From: Nepenthes gracilis
Lineage: Eukaryota > Streptophyta > Magnoliopsida > Caryophyllales > Nepenthaceae
Reading direction: 5' to 3'
Assembly: GCA_033239525.1 (NCBI GenBank)
Contig: BSYO01000038.1
Coordinates: forward strand, 10,047,041 to 10,111,040
Length of the DNA stretch: 64,000 nucleotides
The notes beneath the pieces were generated by a model. That model saw only the letters and a list, made by a program, of their open reading frames with translations. It did no database searches and was not told where the DNA came from. Below are positions 32,407-46,035 of this stretch, one piece after another; the stretch's first letter is position 1; every line of letters begins with the position of its first letter. The position numbers and the translations under genes were made by a program.

Positions 32407-35400
32407 AAAATAATTCTATAAATAATCTAATTTAAATACTTTAAATACACTACCTAATGAAAAATTTCTTACCATGATACAAAATATTAGGGATTTGTTT
32501 TTAATTGTTGAGATCGTTTTTACAATATTAAAATTAAAATATTATTATTATTATACTATTACAAATTATATAAAAAATAATTTCAATCATTAAAAAATAA
32601 TTCTTTGAATGAAAAAGATTCAACAAATAATATTTAAGTGATAAAAATAGTTCTCAATATGCTAGGTGGATTTTAAATACTATATGTTAAAATATTTACA
32701 TTTTATTATTTGTGCATCTATCTTTAATTACAAAATATAATACATTATGATGCCAAAAATTGACTCTATATTTAGAGCTCTTTTTAAAATGTTATTGAAA
32801 TACTCTTATAGTACCGTAATATTTATTAATTTTATATAAATTTATTAATAAAAATCGATAAAAAGAGTAACATATAAATTAGTTAAAAATCTTAATATCA
32901 AAATTGTAAGATATGAATCTTAAAGAATTATTTTAATGTTATTTAATTAAATTAAATTTATAGATTTTTGAGAATTTAGTGAAATTTTAGATAAAAAATT
33001 AAGTATTAAATTAAAATAAATTAGATCGAGTGGTGCTTAATATCCACGTACAAATGCATTTTAGATAGAATATCTGTACTTAAAACATACTTAAATAGCG
33101 TACATGTATATTTATACTACAATGTTAGTACTTGATAAATACTTGTGCATAGTATAGATTTTGTCTCAGTGCCAAAATTGTGTCTGAGTGATACTAATGT
33201 TTAATGTTTTATAAATAGGCCCACTGAATGAATTTTGAAAGAATAGAAACAAATAGAGAGAAAAAAAAAAAAGTAAGAAGTTAAATTTATAGTAAAATTA
33301 AGTAATTTTTAAATAAAATTAAGTAAAGTTAAATGAATTCAAACTTTTTTTTTTTTTTTGGTTGCTTATCTGTTCTATAATTTTTGAATATTTTTCATTT
33401 TAAATAATTATATTTGTATTATTTTTATATTTAAATTATTTTAGACTTGTTCTAAATTTATATAAATTATATTTAAATACTTAATTTTTATATAAATATT
33501 TAAATATATTGTTAAATTTTATACTTATATTTCTACATGTTTACAATTTTTATTTATTTATTTATTTTTATATATTTCTAATTGTAAGAGAATGATAAAT
33601 TTACATAAACTATGTTAATTTCTTTTATAATTTCTATATAATAATTTTTACATGTCTTTAATTTATACATTAAAATTTTTACATCTCTACAATTGTTACT
33701 TTATAATTTTTACATGTCACCTATTTAAAGAAAAAAATGATGAAAACTTTACTGCAATTTTGATAAAAGAAATCAATTTCTCCGGTGTGAGAAAATAAAA
33801 ACAATTTATATTTGTAAAGAATTTTTAATTTTAACCGTATAAAAATCATTGTAAATAATTAAAAGAATATATTTAAATATATTCTAATATATTATTAGTA
33901 AATTATCAATTAAATCTAATAATTGGTTAAAAAAGTAACATTTAAACTAAACTATAGAAAATAATATATAATCTATCCACTTACGGATCGTGCATAGTGG
34001 CATATAATTTATAAATATATAAAAACAATCATAAAAAAATTTTGATATTCACCATTTATTGATAAAATTATCATCGATCATTAATCTTTTACATGTTAGT
34101 ATAATTTTAGTATAATTTTGATATTTGTATAGTTTTAATATATTTGATCATGATTATACGATTTTTGCATGTTTATTTGAAAATTAATATTATCAATATT
34201 TATAAATTTTAATCATGGTATTATCCTTAGCAAGTTTTATCCAGTATATATCTACAAATAAAAATATATATATTATTAAATATTAGATTTATTATTACCT
34301 TTATTTTTACTAACTCTTCAGATTAACGAGTTCAAATTAACTTATAAGTAGTTGGCTCATGAGAGGGCAATTTCTTAAGAACAATTATAGGATGTTTAAC
34401 TTATTGTAATTGTACATTGAAGCTTCAAATTAATAGCTTTTGTTTTAATTTTTCGATTAAGTCTTTATACAACCACTAACCGATAATAATAGTGATAGTT
34501 AAATTTGATCAATACTTCTAATAAATTTATAATTTGATACTCAGATAAATTATTAGTTCTATATTTTCTTGGCTCGCCTCGTGCATATCTTCCATAGGAG
34601 AGATCACACAATAGAAGTTCACAAAAATGACTTGGAGGGCCGGTTGCAATCACATTTGTGGACACAAGTCTAGCTCGATGTTGTGTCTAGACTTGACTGA
34701 TGCACGATTTTACACGACCAAGTCATAAACTTGGAGTGTCATAGTTTAATTTATAATTACGAGTTTAACTTTTAATGTCATTTAGACTTACCTGATATAT
34801 GATTTTATAAGGTAAAGTCATACATTCAAAGTTTATAATGGCAAATTTCTTTAAAAAAAAATGGGATAATGAGAGGATTGGAGGAGGGGGGGGGGGTTTA
34901 AGAGATGTATGTGCAGTTTCAACTCAAAAGATTGTCTCCCATAATAAGGATGGTAACAAAAGAATTAGTAGCAATATTTTAAATTTAATTTACATTTTCA
35001 AATTTTTTTGGTAAAGTTTTAAATTTAGTTTGGGTTTATTTTCATACATAGATTCTAGTTATGTAGGAATCGAAACTGACAGAATCAGATTACAGAATCC
35101 CATTTTTAAGTATAGTAAATTTATGATAATATTGAGCAAATAAAATATATCAAAACTCATCATACTGTTTTAAATGTTTCAAGTGCTTTAGTATGAACTT
35201 GCTTTGACATTTTATAGAATTAAGTCAGAAAAAATGCTCCTTAATATGCATATTTTTATCAGAGATCGATCATAATAAGAAGATAATTCATTAAATAAAC
35301 TTATTAATCAAATCATTTGGGATGATAATATTTGATTATTTTAATTAATTAATGCATATATACCACCCATTTTCGACAAATCAAAAAATCAGATATCTGT

Positions 35401-36404
35401 GTGACAAGAAATGGACTAAGAATAATTGAATCATATGAGACTACATATATATATATATTTCAGCAGAAATCTGACTGACAAGAAATGGGCTAATTATGCC
35501 ACTTATGAAGGCTCAATAAAATAGATCAAACAGCTCAAGGTAGAAGAAATAAGCATGAAACCACCATATCAAGAAGGATTCATTCTGAAGTATACTGAAA
35601 TTATCAAATTTTCAAGCAGCAAGAAGCAGAAGAAGGAGGAGGAGGAGGAGGCCGTACTCAAAGTTCAACACCCACAGGTCCCACATTGCTTATCCCCATT
35701 CTTACGAGATAAATAAATAAATCAGCATTCTTCACCCTTCAGTAATGACCTTCATATGGGCAAGGAGAAATGATTGGGATGCCTTACACATCCTTCAAAG
35801 GAATATGATGACTCTATTCATTCTTATATAAGTTTGTTGATATAAATAGATGGATAAATTCTCACATTATTAAAGCCATGTTGATGGTATTTAAGGGGTG
35901 TTTGTCTGACACCATGGCCAATGCTTCCCCACACCCATCACAAATGCCTGCAGCTTGGAATGACATTTGATCTAAAATAAACATCCAAACCAGAAAATCT
36001 AAGACACCAAAAGGTAATATTTGTTGGATTTTATTGAACAAGCCATTTAGTAGTTCACTCGATAGTTTTGAGAAGAGTCAGGAATTAAGACTATTTATAA
36101 TCAAAATCTCATCATAATCCAAATTGTTTGTGATTTTTCTTTGATTGTGAATAATTTCTACTTAAAAATTATTTTTGCAAGGTATGGAAAGAAGGGTGGA
36201 TCATAGTGTCAGGGTTCAAATTCCACTGTGCCGTATAAATTCACAACAAAATTCACAATCCAATTTTCAACATATATACCAAAAGGCACAAATTTACCAA
36301 GGCAACATTCCTCAACGCATAGTTGCCTATTATTGAAAGCAAAAGTTCAGAAGAACAAAGGATGGAGTACCAACTATAAACATGACGGCAAAGCCAAAAC
36401 GATC
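32407..36404. other. AT-rich gene-free stretch
   Basis: No gene found. A degenerate repeat with words such as GTACTTGATAAATACTTGTGC occurs at about 33040-33230 and resembles the family at 52410-52740 and 63090-63290. A run of eleven G residues is at 34886-34896. A short ATATAT run is near 35447. The downstream end is the 3' flank of the small minus-strand gene. Confidence 0.5.
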
Positions 36405-36635
36405 TCAAATAGGGAAGGCATTGGAGACAGCAGGATAAACAACCGCAGCCGGGTGAGCCATAATACGGCGACCCTTGATATGCCTAAAGCAATACACCAA
36501 CGCACCCACCGGCCACTCCACCGCCGCCGCCACAGCAAATGCCAAAAACCCCAGCGTCGGGCCCACAACCTTGCACCTGCACGGGTTACTCCTCGTCCCA
36601 CACTCCACGCACAGCGGAATTCCGACCACCGGCAT
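36405..36635 (-). CDS. Small Cys-rich membrane protein, 76 aa
   Basis: The frame opens MPVVGIPLCVECGTRSNPCR and ends SNAFPI then TGA. A Cys cluster (C9, C12, C19, C21) is followed at about residues 25-50 by a hydrophobic stretch (GPTLGFLAFAVAAAVEWPVG), then a basic patch (RHIKGRR) and AHPAAVVYP. It looks like a one-pass membrane protein with a small zinc-binding or redox head. The sequence reads like a conserved plant protein of unknown function; that is recollection of a family pattern and not a search. A TATA box lies at a sensible distance upstream. The overlapping 93-codon minus frame and the 140-codon plus frame are shadows. Confidence 0.7.
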   Translation of the reverse strand: MPVVGIPLCVECGTRSNPCRCKVVGPTLGFLAFAVAAAVEWPVGALVYCFRHIKGRRIMAHPAAVVYPAVSNAFPI

Positions 36636-36736
36636 ACTTCCCTTCTCTGAGGCAATATATCGAACAGTTGGTGCGCGTGATTTTTTTTTTTTCCGTTTTT
36701 GCAGCCGCCGATATGGGGATTCTGGTTTTTGGGGGA

Positions 36737-36838
36737 TTAGAAATATCTGTATAGAGATGGAGCGAGAATTACATACAATACGTAGACGATGACTGCAAAT
36801 TTTCTGATGATTGTTAGGTTGTAAGCCAGCCGCACCAT
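36737..36838 (-). CDS. 33-codon upstream ORF before the small membrane protein
   Basis: The frame MVRLAYNLTIIRKFAVIVYV continues through LYVILAPSLYRYF and ends with TAA. It lies between the TATA box at 36866-36874 and the 76-codon ORF, 101 bases upstream of the latter's ATG. The hydrophobic centre flanked by basic residues and aromatic ends looks designed and not random. It could be a uORF peptide controlling the main ORF, a second cistron, or an upstream exon of a gene in which the ATG at 36635 is not the start. Confidence 0.4.
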   Translation of the reverse strand: MVRLAYNLTIIRKFAVIVYVLYVILAPSLYRYF

Positions 36839-36865
36839 TGTCGTGATGTTGAAGAAGGCCACCGC

Positions 36866-36874
36866 TTTATAAAG
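36866..36874 (-). promoter_or_regulatory. TATA box of the small membrane protein gene
   Basis: On minus CTTTATAAAG lies about 28 bases before the ATG of the 33-codon ORF and 230 bases before the main ATG. It is the only clear TATA element in this flank. Confidence 0.45.
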
Positions 36875-36879
36875 TCGCA

Positions 36880-38009
36880 AGGCTTTGTAGAATTGCGAGT
36901 ATTGTTTAATGGCGTTTCGAACAGAGGGTGATGCGTGGCAGCATATCGACGATGATGAGAGTACTACGGGACACGTGTCTTAATCTCAGCAATTTTTATA
37001 GAATTATTAAAATTATTTAAAATAAATATTAATTTTATTCTATATTAATTTTTAATTTTTTTATTTTTATACACTAAAAATAATAATTCATTTGTCCGAA
37101 TTTAGAAAAAAAATATGCATACAAACATAATTTATAAAAACTAGGATATGATATGCAAGAAAATATTCACTAAAATTTAAATTTTAATTCTATATGTAAA
37201 AATATAATTTATAAATTAACTACTTTTTGATAAAACATTAATAAAAATACATATTTTTAGTATTTTTTTAAAAAATTTTCACAAAAATAAGTATTTTATA
37301 AATTAGCAATAAGTGAATATAAATAAGTCATAGTTAAAAATAGATTTTTAAGTATTAATTTTTTAATTATGTTTTAATTTGCATTTTCCTGTTAATATAT
37401 ATTATTCATTAAATTAATATGATTTATTTTTTATACATTAAAAATATAGCTATATTAATTAATATAAAAAAAATTAAAATACGGACGTTTTATTGTCATT
37501 TTGGTTTAATGACTCTATGAACAATACCATATAATAATTTATATCACTTAAGAATATTATGTATTAATAATTTAATAATAAAATTAAACTAAATATATTT
37601 TGGTAATTTAACTAATTATCATTATTAAAAATATATAATTAATATTAAATTTTGACTTATTAGTAATTATATATTTAGATAAGGTTATAAATATATTAAA
37701 TATCACTTGATTTATACCTAATTGATTTATTTAATGAGTATAAAATTACGTTTAAGCTCTAATCTATTAATCTTACAAGAATAATAGTATAATAGTTATT
37801 TGATTAATATCATGATTTTTTACAAATTTTTATAATTATATGTCAAGTTATCACAAATTATATTTCATCATTTAATTTGTTATAAATAAATATAATAAAT
37901 AAATTTATCAAATAATTTATTTAATTAATAATTTTATCACGTGGCAAAATAATTGATATTCTATAAATAAATATTAAATTGGTTAGAATTTTATATTTTT
38001 AAAAGAAAT
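36880..38009. other. AT-rich stretch, no gene seen
   Basis: A/T-rich sequence between the small minus gene's promoter and the next LTR element. No repeats or frames worth naming. Confidence 0.5.
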
Positions 38010-38396
38010 TGATGGGTATGACTACACTTGGGCCATTTCACTTGGGCCATCTCATAACCCAATCTGTAGAAAAATGAAGAGCCCAAAAAGTGACAACCCA
38101 ATTGGAGCTCCTCTAGACCTAAGATTCGGAAGGGGTTGTAGCTAATGATGGGTACGATCGTACTTGAGCCAGCATAGGCTATTCAACCCAAAACGACCCA
38201 ACGATAAACGGGCAATTAGAGTTAATTAGCAATTCAACTTAGCTTGCAACAGCTCAGCGAATGAGTCCATGCAATTGCGACCAGCATGTGATCCTTCATG
38301 ATCGCAGGAATAGGGACTGCAGGCGGCAGTTACCAGTCTGCCGTCCTCATGATTATTGAGACATTGAGCGCCGATGGTAGAAGCATGAATACCAGC

Positions 38397-39252
38397 AGTT
38401 ACAATCTTGGACCCAAAGCAGGTCTTATCAATAAAATTCACAAAATAAAATTTTATAATAATAATAATACCACAATGATTAACTAATTCTAAACCCGAGC
38501 GTAACAAAATAAATAAACCACAGAACCTAATATGACAATCATAATCTGTACAGAATTATATCAAACAACCGTCTGAATAATATAATATATGATCCTCTCT
38601 ACAATTATTGTAAGGGAGGGATAACCAACAACAAATAATCTATTATATGCAACCCAACGAATCCGAACAACCAGAGGCTCACAATTGGCTGATCTAAATA
38701 CTCAAATTACATCTAATACATATTCGATCCAAAAATAAAACTAAAGTCACCAAAGTAAACATTTGGTGATCAGATCTCATCCAAGCTTCTACAACATATT
38801 CAATCCCACTAATCTGAAGAGATAAGTAATATAAAACGTGAGTCTAAAATTTAGCAAATATTATAATCATATAATAAACAATAATAATGTTTAAAATTAA
38901 ATGGAGGGTCCATAAACACATCTAAACAGAGTAAAAGATATAAATTTTGTACAAATTTAAAAATTTCATATCGAAAGTCAAATCACAAATTCGAATCATA
39001 ATCCGATATCAAAAGTTATGAAAGTAATCTCGTACTCAAATAATAATCTAAATCAAAATATAATTCCATCAGAATATACTCATAACAAATCGTGATTCGG
39101 AGTCAGACCTCATAATTTGAATTATAGTATATCCGTACGAAAGGTATATTGAATGAAACGAAATCTAGATCCAAATTATATACGAATAAACGAAATTATA
39201 TAAATCGAAATATATTTCAGTACAGATCATATCATTATCTCAGGGCATTACG
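38397..39252 (-). mobile_element. Possible gypsy LTR fragment, minus orientation
   Basis: On minus it starts CGTAATGCCCTGAG, resembling chromovirus LTR starts. It ends in TTATTTTGTGAATTTTATTG, then GACCTGC..GGGTCCAAGATTGTAAC, which parallels the element 1 LTR end (GACCTGCG..GCCTGGGACGTGACA). It interrupts the left LTR of the 38010-41833 element. No target-site duplication was found, so this is tentative. Confidence 0.35.
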
Positions 39253-40853
39253 TATGGAATGGCATTCATGATGTCGTACCTCCCATAGAAAGCCTCTACT
39301 TCTTTGCCTATAAAGACGAACTGAATGGCGACGATGCCCTGAGGAGCACTCCAAGAAGCCATGAAAGCAAGAGGAAAGATAAGAGCAATTTAGGGTTGTG
39401 CAGTTTGTAGGATAGAAAAGTGCAAAAACGTCTAAAGGCCAGAGTTTAAATAACCAAAACCCTATCCCTAAAACGGTCTCATTTGTGGGTTCCGTAGAAA
39501 CGCGTTTATATAATGGTCGCGACACGCACCTGCATTGGAGGGTGTTGTGGCGCATCAATTTCGCTGAGCCCGTTATGATAACTTGACAATATGTCTCCTT
39601 GTATAGCCTGCAGAGAGTTGACGGCTTAAACGCTTAGATCGGCAAGCCTACAGCGCAAAAAAGGTCATGATGCTCTAACACGCCATTTTTCAAGGAGCCA
39701 GACTGATGACCCATGACCCTGACATGCTCGAGACTAATTCGAATGATTCACATCCTAACTGAATATTTGGGAATAACTCATTACAAGTCAGGCTTTAAAT
39801 CATGTTATCAGTGGTCTAGATTGTCAGAAGTCATGCACCGAAAAATAACATTCAAACCCTTCAACTACTCAATACAAACAAGAATAGTGGAGTCATGTAA
39901 GGAAGACAAATAATGTACAGAAAATTCTATTCATTAATTCCTTTTACAAAGTACAACAAGTTTATAATAGTGAAGGTACAATTCAAAATGAGATAAGTAA
40001 TATATGGAGCGGTGACCCAAATATGGTAGCTCAACCGGCTTTAGGACGGATGAAAGCGTGAGGAAAATTCATCTGTCGAACACTGCAGCGAANTCACTCA
40101 CCAAACCGCCACGCCAATGGAAAGAATAGAAAAGCCCTCCCTTTAGGAGTAGGGATCAGTTCTCTAAATTACTATACTTACTCTTGACTGAGAATCAAAT
40201 AAAAAAGAAGATTTCTCCCTCCAACTAGAGCAAGGAATAGGGTCGTAGAGGAGCAGAGTCTCTTAGTCCAATAAAAAGAAAGGAACTTCTCCCGATCGGA
40301 GCATAAGACATCCCTCTTCACACCTTTGAAGAAATCACCCGATACTGATTGGGAGAAGAGAAAAATGCCCCTCAAAACCTAGGACCTCCCTCTAGTGACG
40401 AAGGCCTAGTTTTGAGTCGTTTGTAAAAAAGGAAAATTAAGGTGGATTTCCGTATAAAATAGGATAACCAAGGCAATTTCAACCGCATCCCTCCACATCA
40501 ACTTCAAACGACAAATAAGAATTTCCTTCGACTCCGGCTTTTGGCTGCGAAGGCCCCATACTAACTTCGAACGATCTCACTTCTTAGCAAGTGAGAAGTG
40601 TTTTGTAATATAAAACGTAGAGAACCCCTCCATTGATAATCAAAAAGGGAAATCGACTGGCATTAAATTGGGAAGATTGTGTATCACAATGCCGACGACA
40701 GATAATCGAATAAGAATTGAATCAAATCTTACCAAATAGAATAAGAATCTGAAGAGCGCTTGCGGAAGAAACACGTGTAAAGACTTGCAACTGACATCCT
40801 ATCATGAACATATCGAAAGTTAAAAATTTAAACCTCCCGATAAAGGAGATTTG
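39253..40853. other. Internal remnant, no coding function seen
   Basis: Sequence between the possible gypsy LTR fragment and the right LTR at 40854. The 107-codon minus frame at 39235-39558 and others have no domains. One undetermined base at 40093. Confidence 0.45.
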
Positions 40854-43345
40854 TGATGGGTATGACTACACTTGGGTTGACCCAAAACTCAATCTACAAA
40901 AGAAAGAAGGGCCTAGAAAACAATAGTCCAGTTAAAGCTTCTCCGGACCCAAGATCCGAAAGGCGCTAAAGCTAGTGATAGGTACAGCTATACTTGGGCT
41001 GACTCAGGCCATTTGACCGGAAACAACCCAATGATAAATGGGTGATTAGGGTTAATTAGTGATCCAACTCAACTCGTGACAGCTCAACAAATGAGTCTAT
41101 GCGACCGCTACCAGCATGTGGTCCCTTATGACTGAAAGGACAAGGACTACATGCGGCTGCTATCAGTCTGTTGCCTTTATGATTATTGAGACATTGAATG
41201 TCGGTAGTGGAAGCACAAATGCCACCCCGTTAGAATTGCAAAGTCGTACTGTCTTCCACTCAAAATTGTAGAGCTGTGATGCTTAAGGATAGCTAAACCG
41301 GTGCTTACACTATAAAAACACTATTTCTTCTACAAGAAAAGGGGCTAGCTACTAGCTAGAACATCCAGAAAAGAAAGAAGAAAAAACCTGCGATCGAGAC
41401 CATCGGGCATCCCAAGTCTTACGAGGCAAGCCAAGTGACTCCACCGTGAGTGCACCACCCACAGAAGCCGCTCCCTTGTGAGTCCACCTCAAACCAAGCC
41501 ACTCCCACACTCGAGTGCACCAAAAAATCCACTCACTTATTGAGAGCTTCCAAGGAGCCCAATCCTCCATCTTATATTCAACCTCTGAACATTCTTGCAT
41601 CTATGCATCCTCTACCCATCCTCCTATCTTTTTCTCTTACCTAAAAAGATTACTAACTTGAGTATTAGATAATACATTAGGAAGCGAGTTCTGTATCCTT
41701 TGATCACTCGTTTATCTGTTGCGGTATATAGGGTTTAATTTCTGAGTAATGAAGACCGAACCCACTTTTAATCAAACACTCAAATTTGGTAGCTCCCTAA
41801 TTCGTTCAATTATTTGAATCTAAGAACACATCAGAGATAAATAAACTATTTGTAAATATAAACATAAATATATGTATAAATAAAAATTGTAAAAAATCAA
41901 AATAAAAATATATAAGTTAGTTGCTATTAATTTATTAAAATATAAATAATAATATTTATATATTTACTTATATACCTACCTATACCAAAATAAATATAAA
42001 TTATAGTATCTCAAATTTTATTTGAATTATTTAATATTAATTGTGATTTTTTTATAAATTGGACGTGGAAAAAATTAACTAAATATTATAAAAATTAGAC
42101 GGATAATTGGATCAGTCGGGCTGGCGCTCGAGGTACGCCAGTGCTATCGCTTGAAAATTAATTTAAATTTTGGAATAAAAGATGAGCAAAAAATAAAATA
42201 ATAATATAATATAATATATGAAAAACAAAACAAAAAAAAAATAAAAACGGATAATAATCAAGAAAGGGGATCGGGGAGGCAGAAAGAGGAGAGGGAGGGG
42301 GTTTCAATGCGAAGAAGGAGGAGGAGAAGAGGGAGGAAGGAAGAGGCGGCGGCGACGCAGGTGAACGGCGGAGACGGTGGCTCATGAGTGAGGTCACGGC
42401 GGTCGCGAGTGTCGGTGGCGCATGAGAAGAGAGAGAAAACAGCGCAATGAAAGAGAGGCGGCAGAGCTGCGGCAAAGATGCCGACAGGGTGACGCCAGGA
42501 AGGCTGGTGTCAGCCGTGCGCGGCGTTGGCAAGCTGGCAACGACCACACAAGCGGCAGTAGCAGTGGCAATAGTGTGTGGGAGAACGACGCAGTGGGAAG
42601 AAAGGATAGTGTGCGGGCTTCGGCTAGTAGGAGAGAGAAACACCCGATTTGGATACTTCAGGATATCCTTTCTTCAGATTTATAAAGTATGAAGGCTAGG
42701 CAATATCTGTAAACCTGCCCTTTGGTTTAATTTAATATCTAATATATTTTGGACATTATTTAGAATTTTTATTGACATGTATGTATTTTTATATACTTGA
42801 TTTGTATGTCTCATAAAAATAATTTGACTATATATTTTGATTGGGACCCTTAGACTATTTGTCGTGGTGCTACTTCAACTTCTACACGCGTTATTGGATC
42901 ATCTGGCTATCGGATTTTACCCAAAATCACAAGCTGATCGGGCCTTAGATTTGGACTCGGATTCAGATTGAATTTTTGAATTAGATATTTACCTATTGAA
43001 ATTGGTACGGATCACTTCTATTTTATTTATATATATATATTTATATATATACGTTTTGATGATAACTGTTTTCTAATTCGGACATTTATTTTGAATTTGA
43101 ATATTTGATTTGAGTACGAGATTATGATTAAATTTTAAATCTTGGATTTCTATTAGATTTATTTTATCGACATTTGAATTTATTCTATCATTTGAACGGC
43201 TTTTATCCATTTAATATTCTATTTAATTTATTGGACTTCTTTTATTTAAATATGATACTTTTTGAGTAATAAACTCGTTTTTTTATCCCTTCAGAGTAAA
43301 AAATTCGGATGCGTTCTAGGAGTATGGTCATGACCTGTTAGCCAT

Positions 43346-46035
43346 TTGTCTCATTTGTCAAGGGATCATTTGAATTCTAGTCGTCCGAATTTTAGACGTC
43401 TAGATAGGATTCAAACGGTTCCTGCAGAGCATTTTGCTTATAAAGTATGTGAAATTAGAGTCGGATCCTCCGTCATGCAAGACTGTTTCGTTAAAAACGT
43501 TATATTCTGTGTTTCGGGATACGAGTCCTCAGAGTTCCAAATAAGAATTAGTAAGAAGGTTTAAAGGATGATTTTTGACGTTTCAAGCGAGTCATCTATT
43601 GAGAAATCGGTGCTGAGTTCATCTGCCATATATGGTCACGTCTGGGAGTTGTTTTTTTACCATTAAAGATATTTTGATCATCTGTAAATTTAAAGATATT
43701 TTTTAGTGGATTCAACTGGATTGCTCTTGGAATCAAGAGATCAAATTTATTTTTGATGATGTGCTTAGATTTGTGTTTATTTCGAAAGCTCCGTATAGGG
43801 TAGTCTTGTCTGAACTGAAGAAATTGAAATAGTAATTATAAAATCTGTTGAGAAGGTTTCATTTAGCCAAGTCTCTTGGCGTGGAGTACTTCAATATTCT
43901 CTGGTGAATAAAGTTGAATTGATTGATCTATATTTGGATTATTTAAAAAAATTGGATATGTATCAACTCTCAAAGATCGAGGATTTGTTGGATCCATTTG
44001 AAGAAATTTAAATTTTCTCTAAGATCGAGTTGTATTCGAGGTATCATTAATTAAAAATTTAGTGGGAGGATATGTATAAGACAGCTTTCAGGTCAATGTT
44101 CGATCATTGTAAATTCTAATGATGCTTTTGGATTGTCCAACATTTTAGCGCCTTGTATGAATAATATCGATTAAAATTTTGACTGTTTTTTGATTAGTTG
44201 TGATGGCTTTGTCAATGATATTCTAATTTATTTAAAGATTAGTGAGAAATAAGAGATCCGATTGGAAAGTCTGTTACTGATTTTGAAAAGGTGTCATTTT
44301 GGTTTATATGGTTATTAATGTGACATTTAAAAATTCGAAGAAGATGAAAGTAATGGCGAATTTGGAAAGACCAGCTAAGGTCTCGGGAGTATAGAGTTTG
44401 TTCGATTTGGTTAATTATGATGGGAGTTTCGTTGAATATTTCTCGAGGATTGCAGTGCCGTTGACGCTTTCGGAATAGAAGCAATAGGTTTTTAATTGAA
44501 ATAATTTTTATGAGGAAAGTTTTCGGTAATTAAAAAATAGAGTGTCATTGGCGTTAGTTTTGTCAATCCTTGATGGATCAAAAGGATTGGTAGTGCTCAA
44601 TGATATTTCTAAAAAAATATTTAGATATGTTCGGATTCTGCATATCTGTCTTCTATTCAAGAAAAATTCGGGATCAATCTGAAAATTTTTGCATGAAGGT
44701 GCTGTGACGAGGATGCCAATAGGAAGATTTGGACCAAAGGGATTTCCTCTCTTTGCTGTCAGGATTTGAATTCTGAGCGAAACTCCTATTTGTGGGAGAA
44801 GCTTTTATAAAGATAAGTGGTAATGTCCTTTTTGGACGAGTCGTCTTGAAATTGGAACCGATCATGCAGGCAATCTCGAATATTCTGTAAAGTGATTTTC
44901 ATTGCACGTTTGAGAGGAGACATGTTTTCAAGAATTCTCTCTTTTGAGTTTTAGCTGATTGGATAGAAGTTCGGGAACAAATGAGGTCATCAACAATTAT
45001 GGCTGAGTTGGAGTGATACAAGTTTGATGGGAACATCGAAAACTCTCCACCTGGTGGAGTAGAGAAAGTTTAATGGCGATTTGATCTCGAGTCAAAGCCA
45101 AAAGGTAGCATATGAAGTACGAGATTATGGCTCATGTGACATGATTTATCTCGTGCCTAAAGGAAGAAGCTGATAAGAAGAAACCTTCGAGATTTTGTTT
45201 CGAGCCTGCTTCAAATAGCAAAAGATTTGTTGGTCATTTGGATAAGAATGTGCTAGCAGATGATGGATGAGCCGATAAAGTCGACTTATCGCGTGCTTAT
45301 TAGAAAAGTCATTCCCGAGATTGGCCGTTGGTATACTGTTGAGGCGTGGAGATTGTAAGGTATTCCTATTTTGAGGCTTTTGATTTGATTTGAGGCTGAT
45401 GACCGATCAGAGTGATGCAGCAAAAGCGTGTGGAGTCACAACTATCGATCATAAGATTTGATTGAAGGCTTGAAGTAGGAGATCAGTTTTGCGAATTGAT
45501 TGGAACCTCAAAAAGAGTGGTCAGAATATTTTGGAAGCATCTTGAAGAGAAATATTTCAAGTTTTGTAGTCGAATGATAGTTTGAAGTGGTGGTTTATTA
45601 GGGTATTTGAAATATTTTGCATACTAGAGAAGTGGCTTTCAGATTAGCCTTACTTCTGAATTTGATGGATAAGTATGATATATTTTATGTGAATGATTGT
45701 TCGAATGTGATTGGATTGAAATCATTTTGATCGATGAAAAGTATTTTAGGTTTAAGCTGTGGTTTCGATTTTGAGATAGGAAAGATCTGGTGTAGAAGGG
45801 TAAAAGGTTTCTATTAGCCATTAGGCTTTTGATGAATCTTTCAGTTGAAGAAGTCCGAAAAGATCTCAATGACGATTTCGAGAGAATATCCCTATTTGTT
45901 GAGGATGAAATTTGGATAAATCATTTTATTAAAGAAATTTATTGAGAAGATCGAAATGAAGTTCGGAAGAATATCCTCATTAATGGATAATTGAGGTTAA
46001 GATCAAGAGGCGTAAATTTCGAGGTCGAAATTTTT
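43346..46035 (+). pseudogene. Heavily decayed gypsy pol, element 2
   Basis: Fragments follow the order of element 1: a stretch after the protease (VIFCVSGYESSEFQ at about 43500), RT pieces around 43760-44250 (VFSKIELYSRYH-like, then FVNDILIYLK, where the first Asp of the pair has been changed to Asn), and RNase H and integrase region 44300-45600. The C-terminal part at 45640-45920 recalls the chromovirus integrase tail (ALLLNLMDKYDIFYV, then SVEEVRKDLN and ISLFVEDEIW). Stops and frameshifts are everywhere. The C-terminal pattern, the LTR start and the purine tract favour the Tekay/Del group of chromoviruses. Confidence 0.7.

Larger units (their letters stand above)
38010..41833 (+). mobile_element. 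Decayed LTR element, TSD GAAAT/GAGAT
   Basis: Starts TGATGGGTATGAC and ends GAACACATCA; GAAAT (38005-38009) and GAGAT (41834-41838) flank it with one mismatch. The right LTR is 40854-41833 (980 bp) with a TATA-like ACTATAAAAACAC at about 41309-41321 and the U5 stretch (GACTACTCG-like 'TTGATCACTCG') near its end. The left LTR matches it only for 38010-38396, after which unrelated sequence starts. The internal part has no recognisable pol. It belongs to the same LTR superfamily as the solo LTRs here. Confidence 0.75.

Noticed and set aside
36205..36220. B-box-like GGTTCAAATTCC
   Set aside because: One base too long for the consensus and no A box upstream; chance similarity.
36228..36650. 140-codon plus frame
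   Set aside because: Antisense shadow of the 76-residue membrane protein, His/Arg-rich as expected from the opposite strand.
42158..42643. 161-codon minus frame (and 169-codon frame at 46160-46669)
   Set aside because: Both are the same GA/CT-rich part of the element 2 LTRs read in antisense, Ser/Pro/Leu-rich without a domain. Their parallel presence reflects LTR homology and not a gene.
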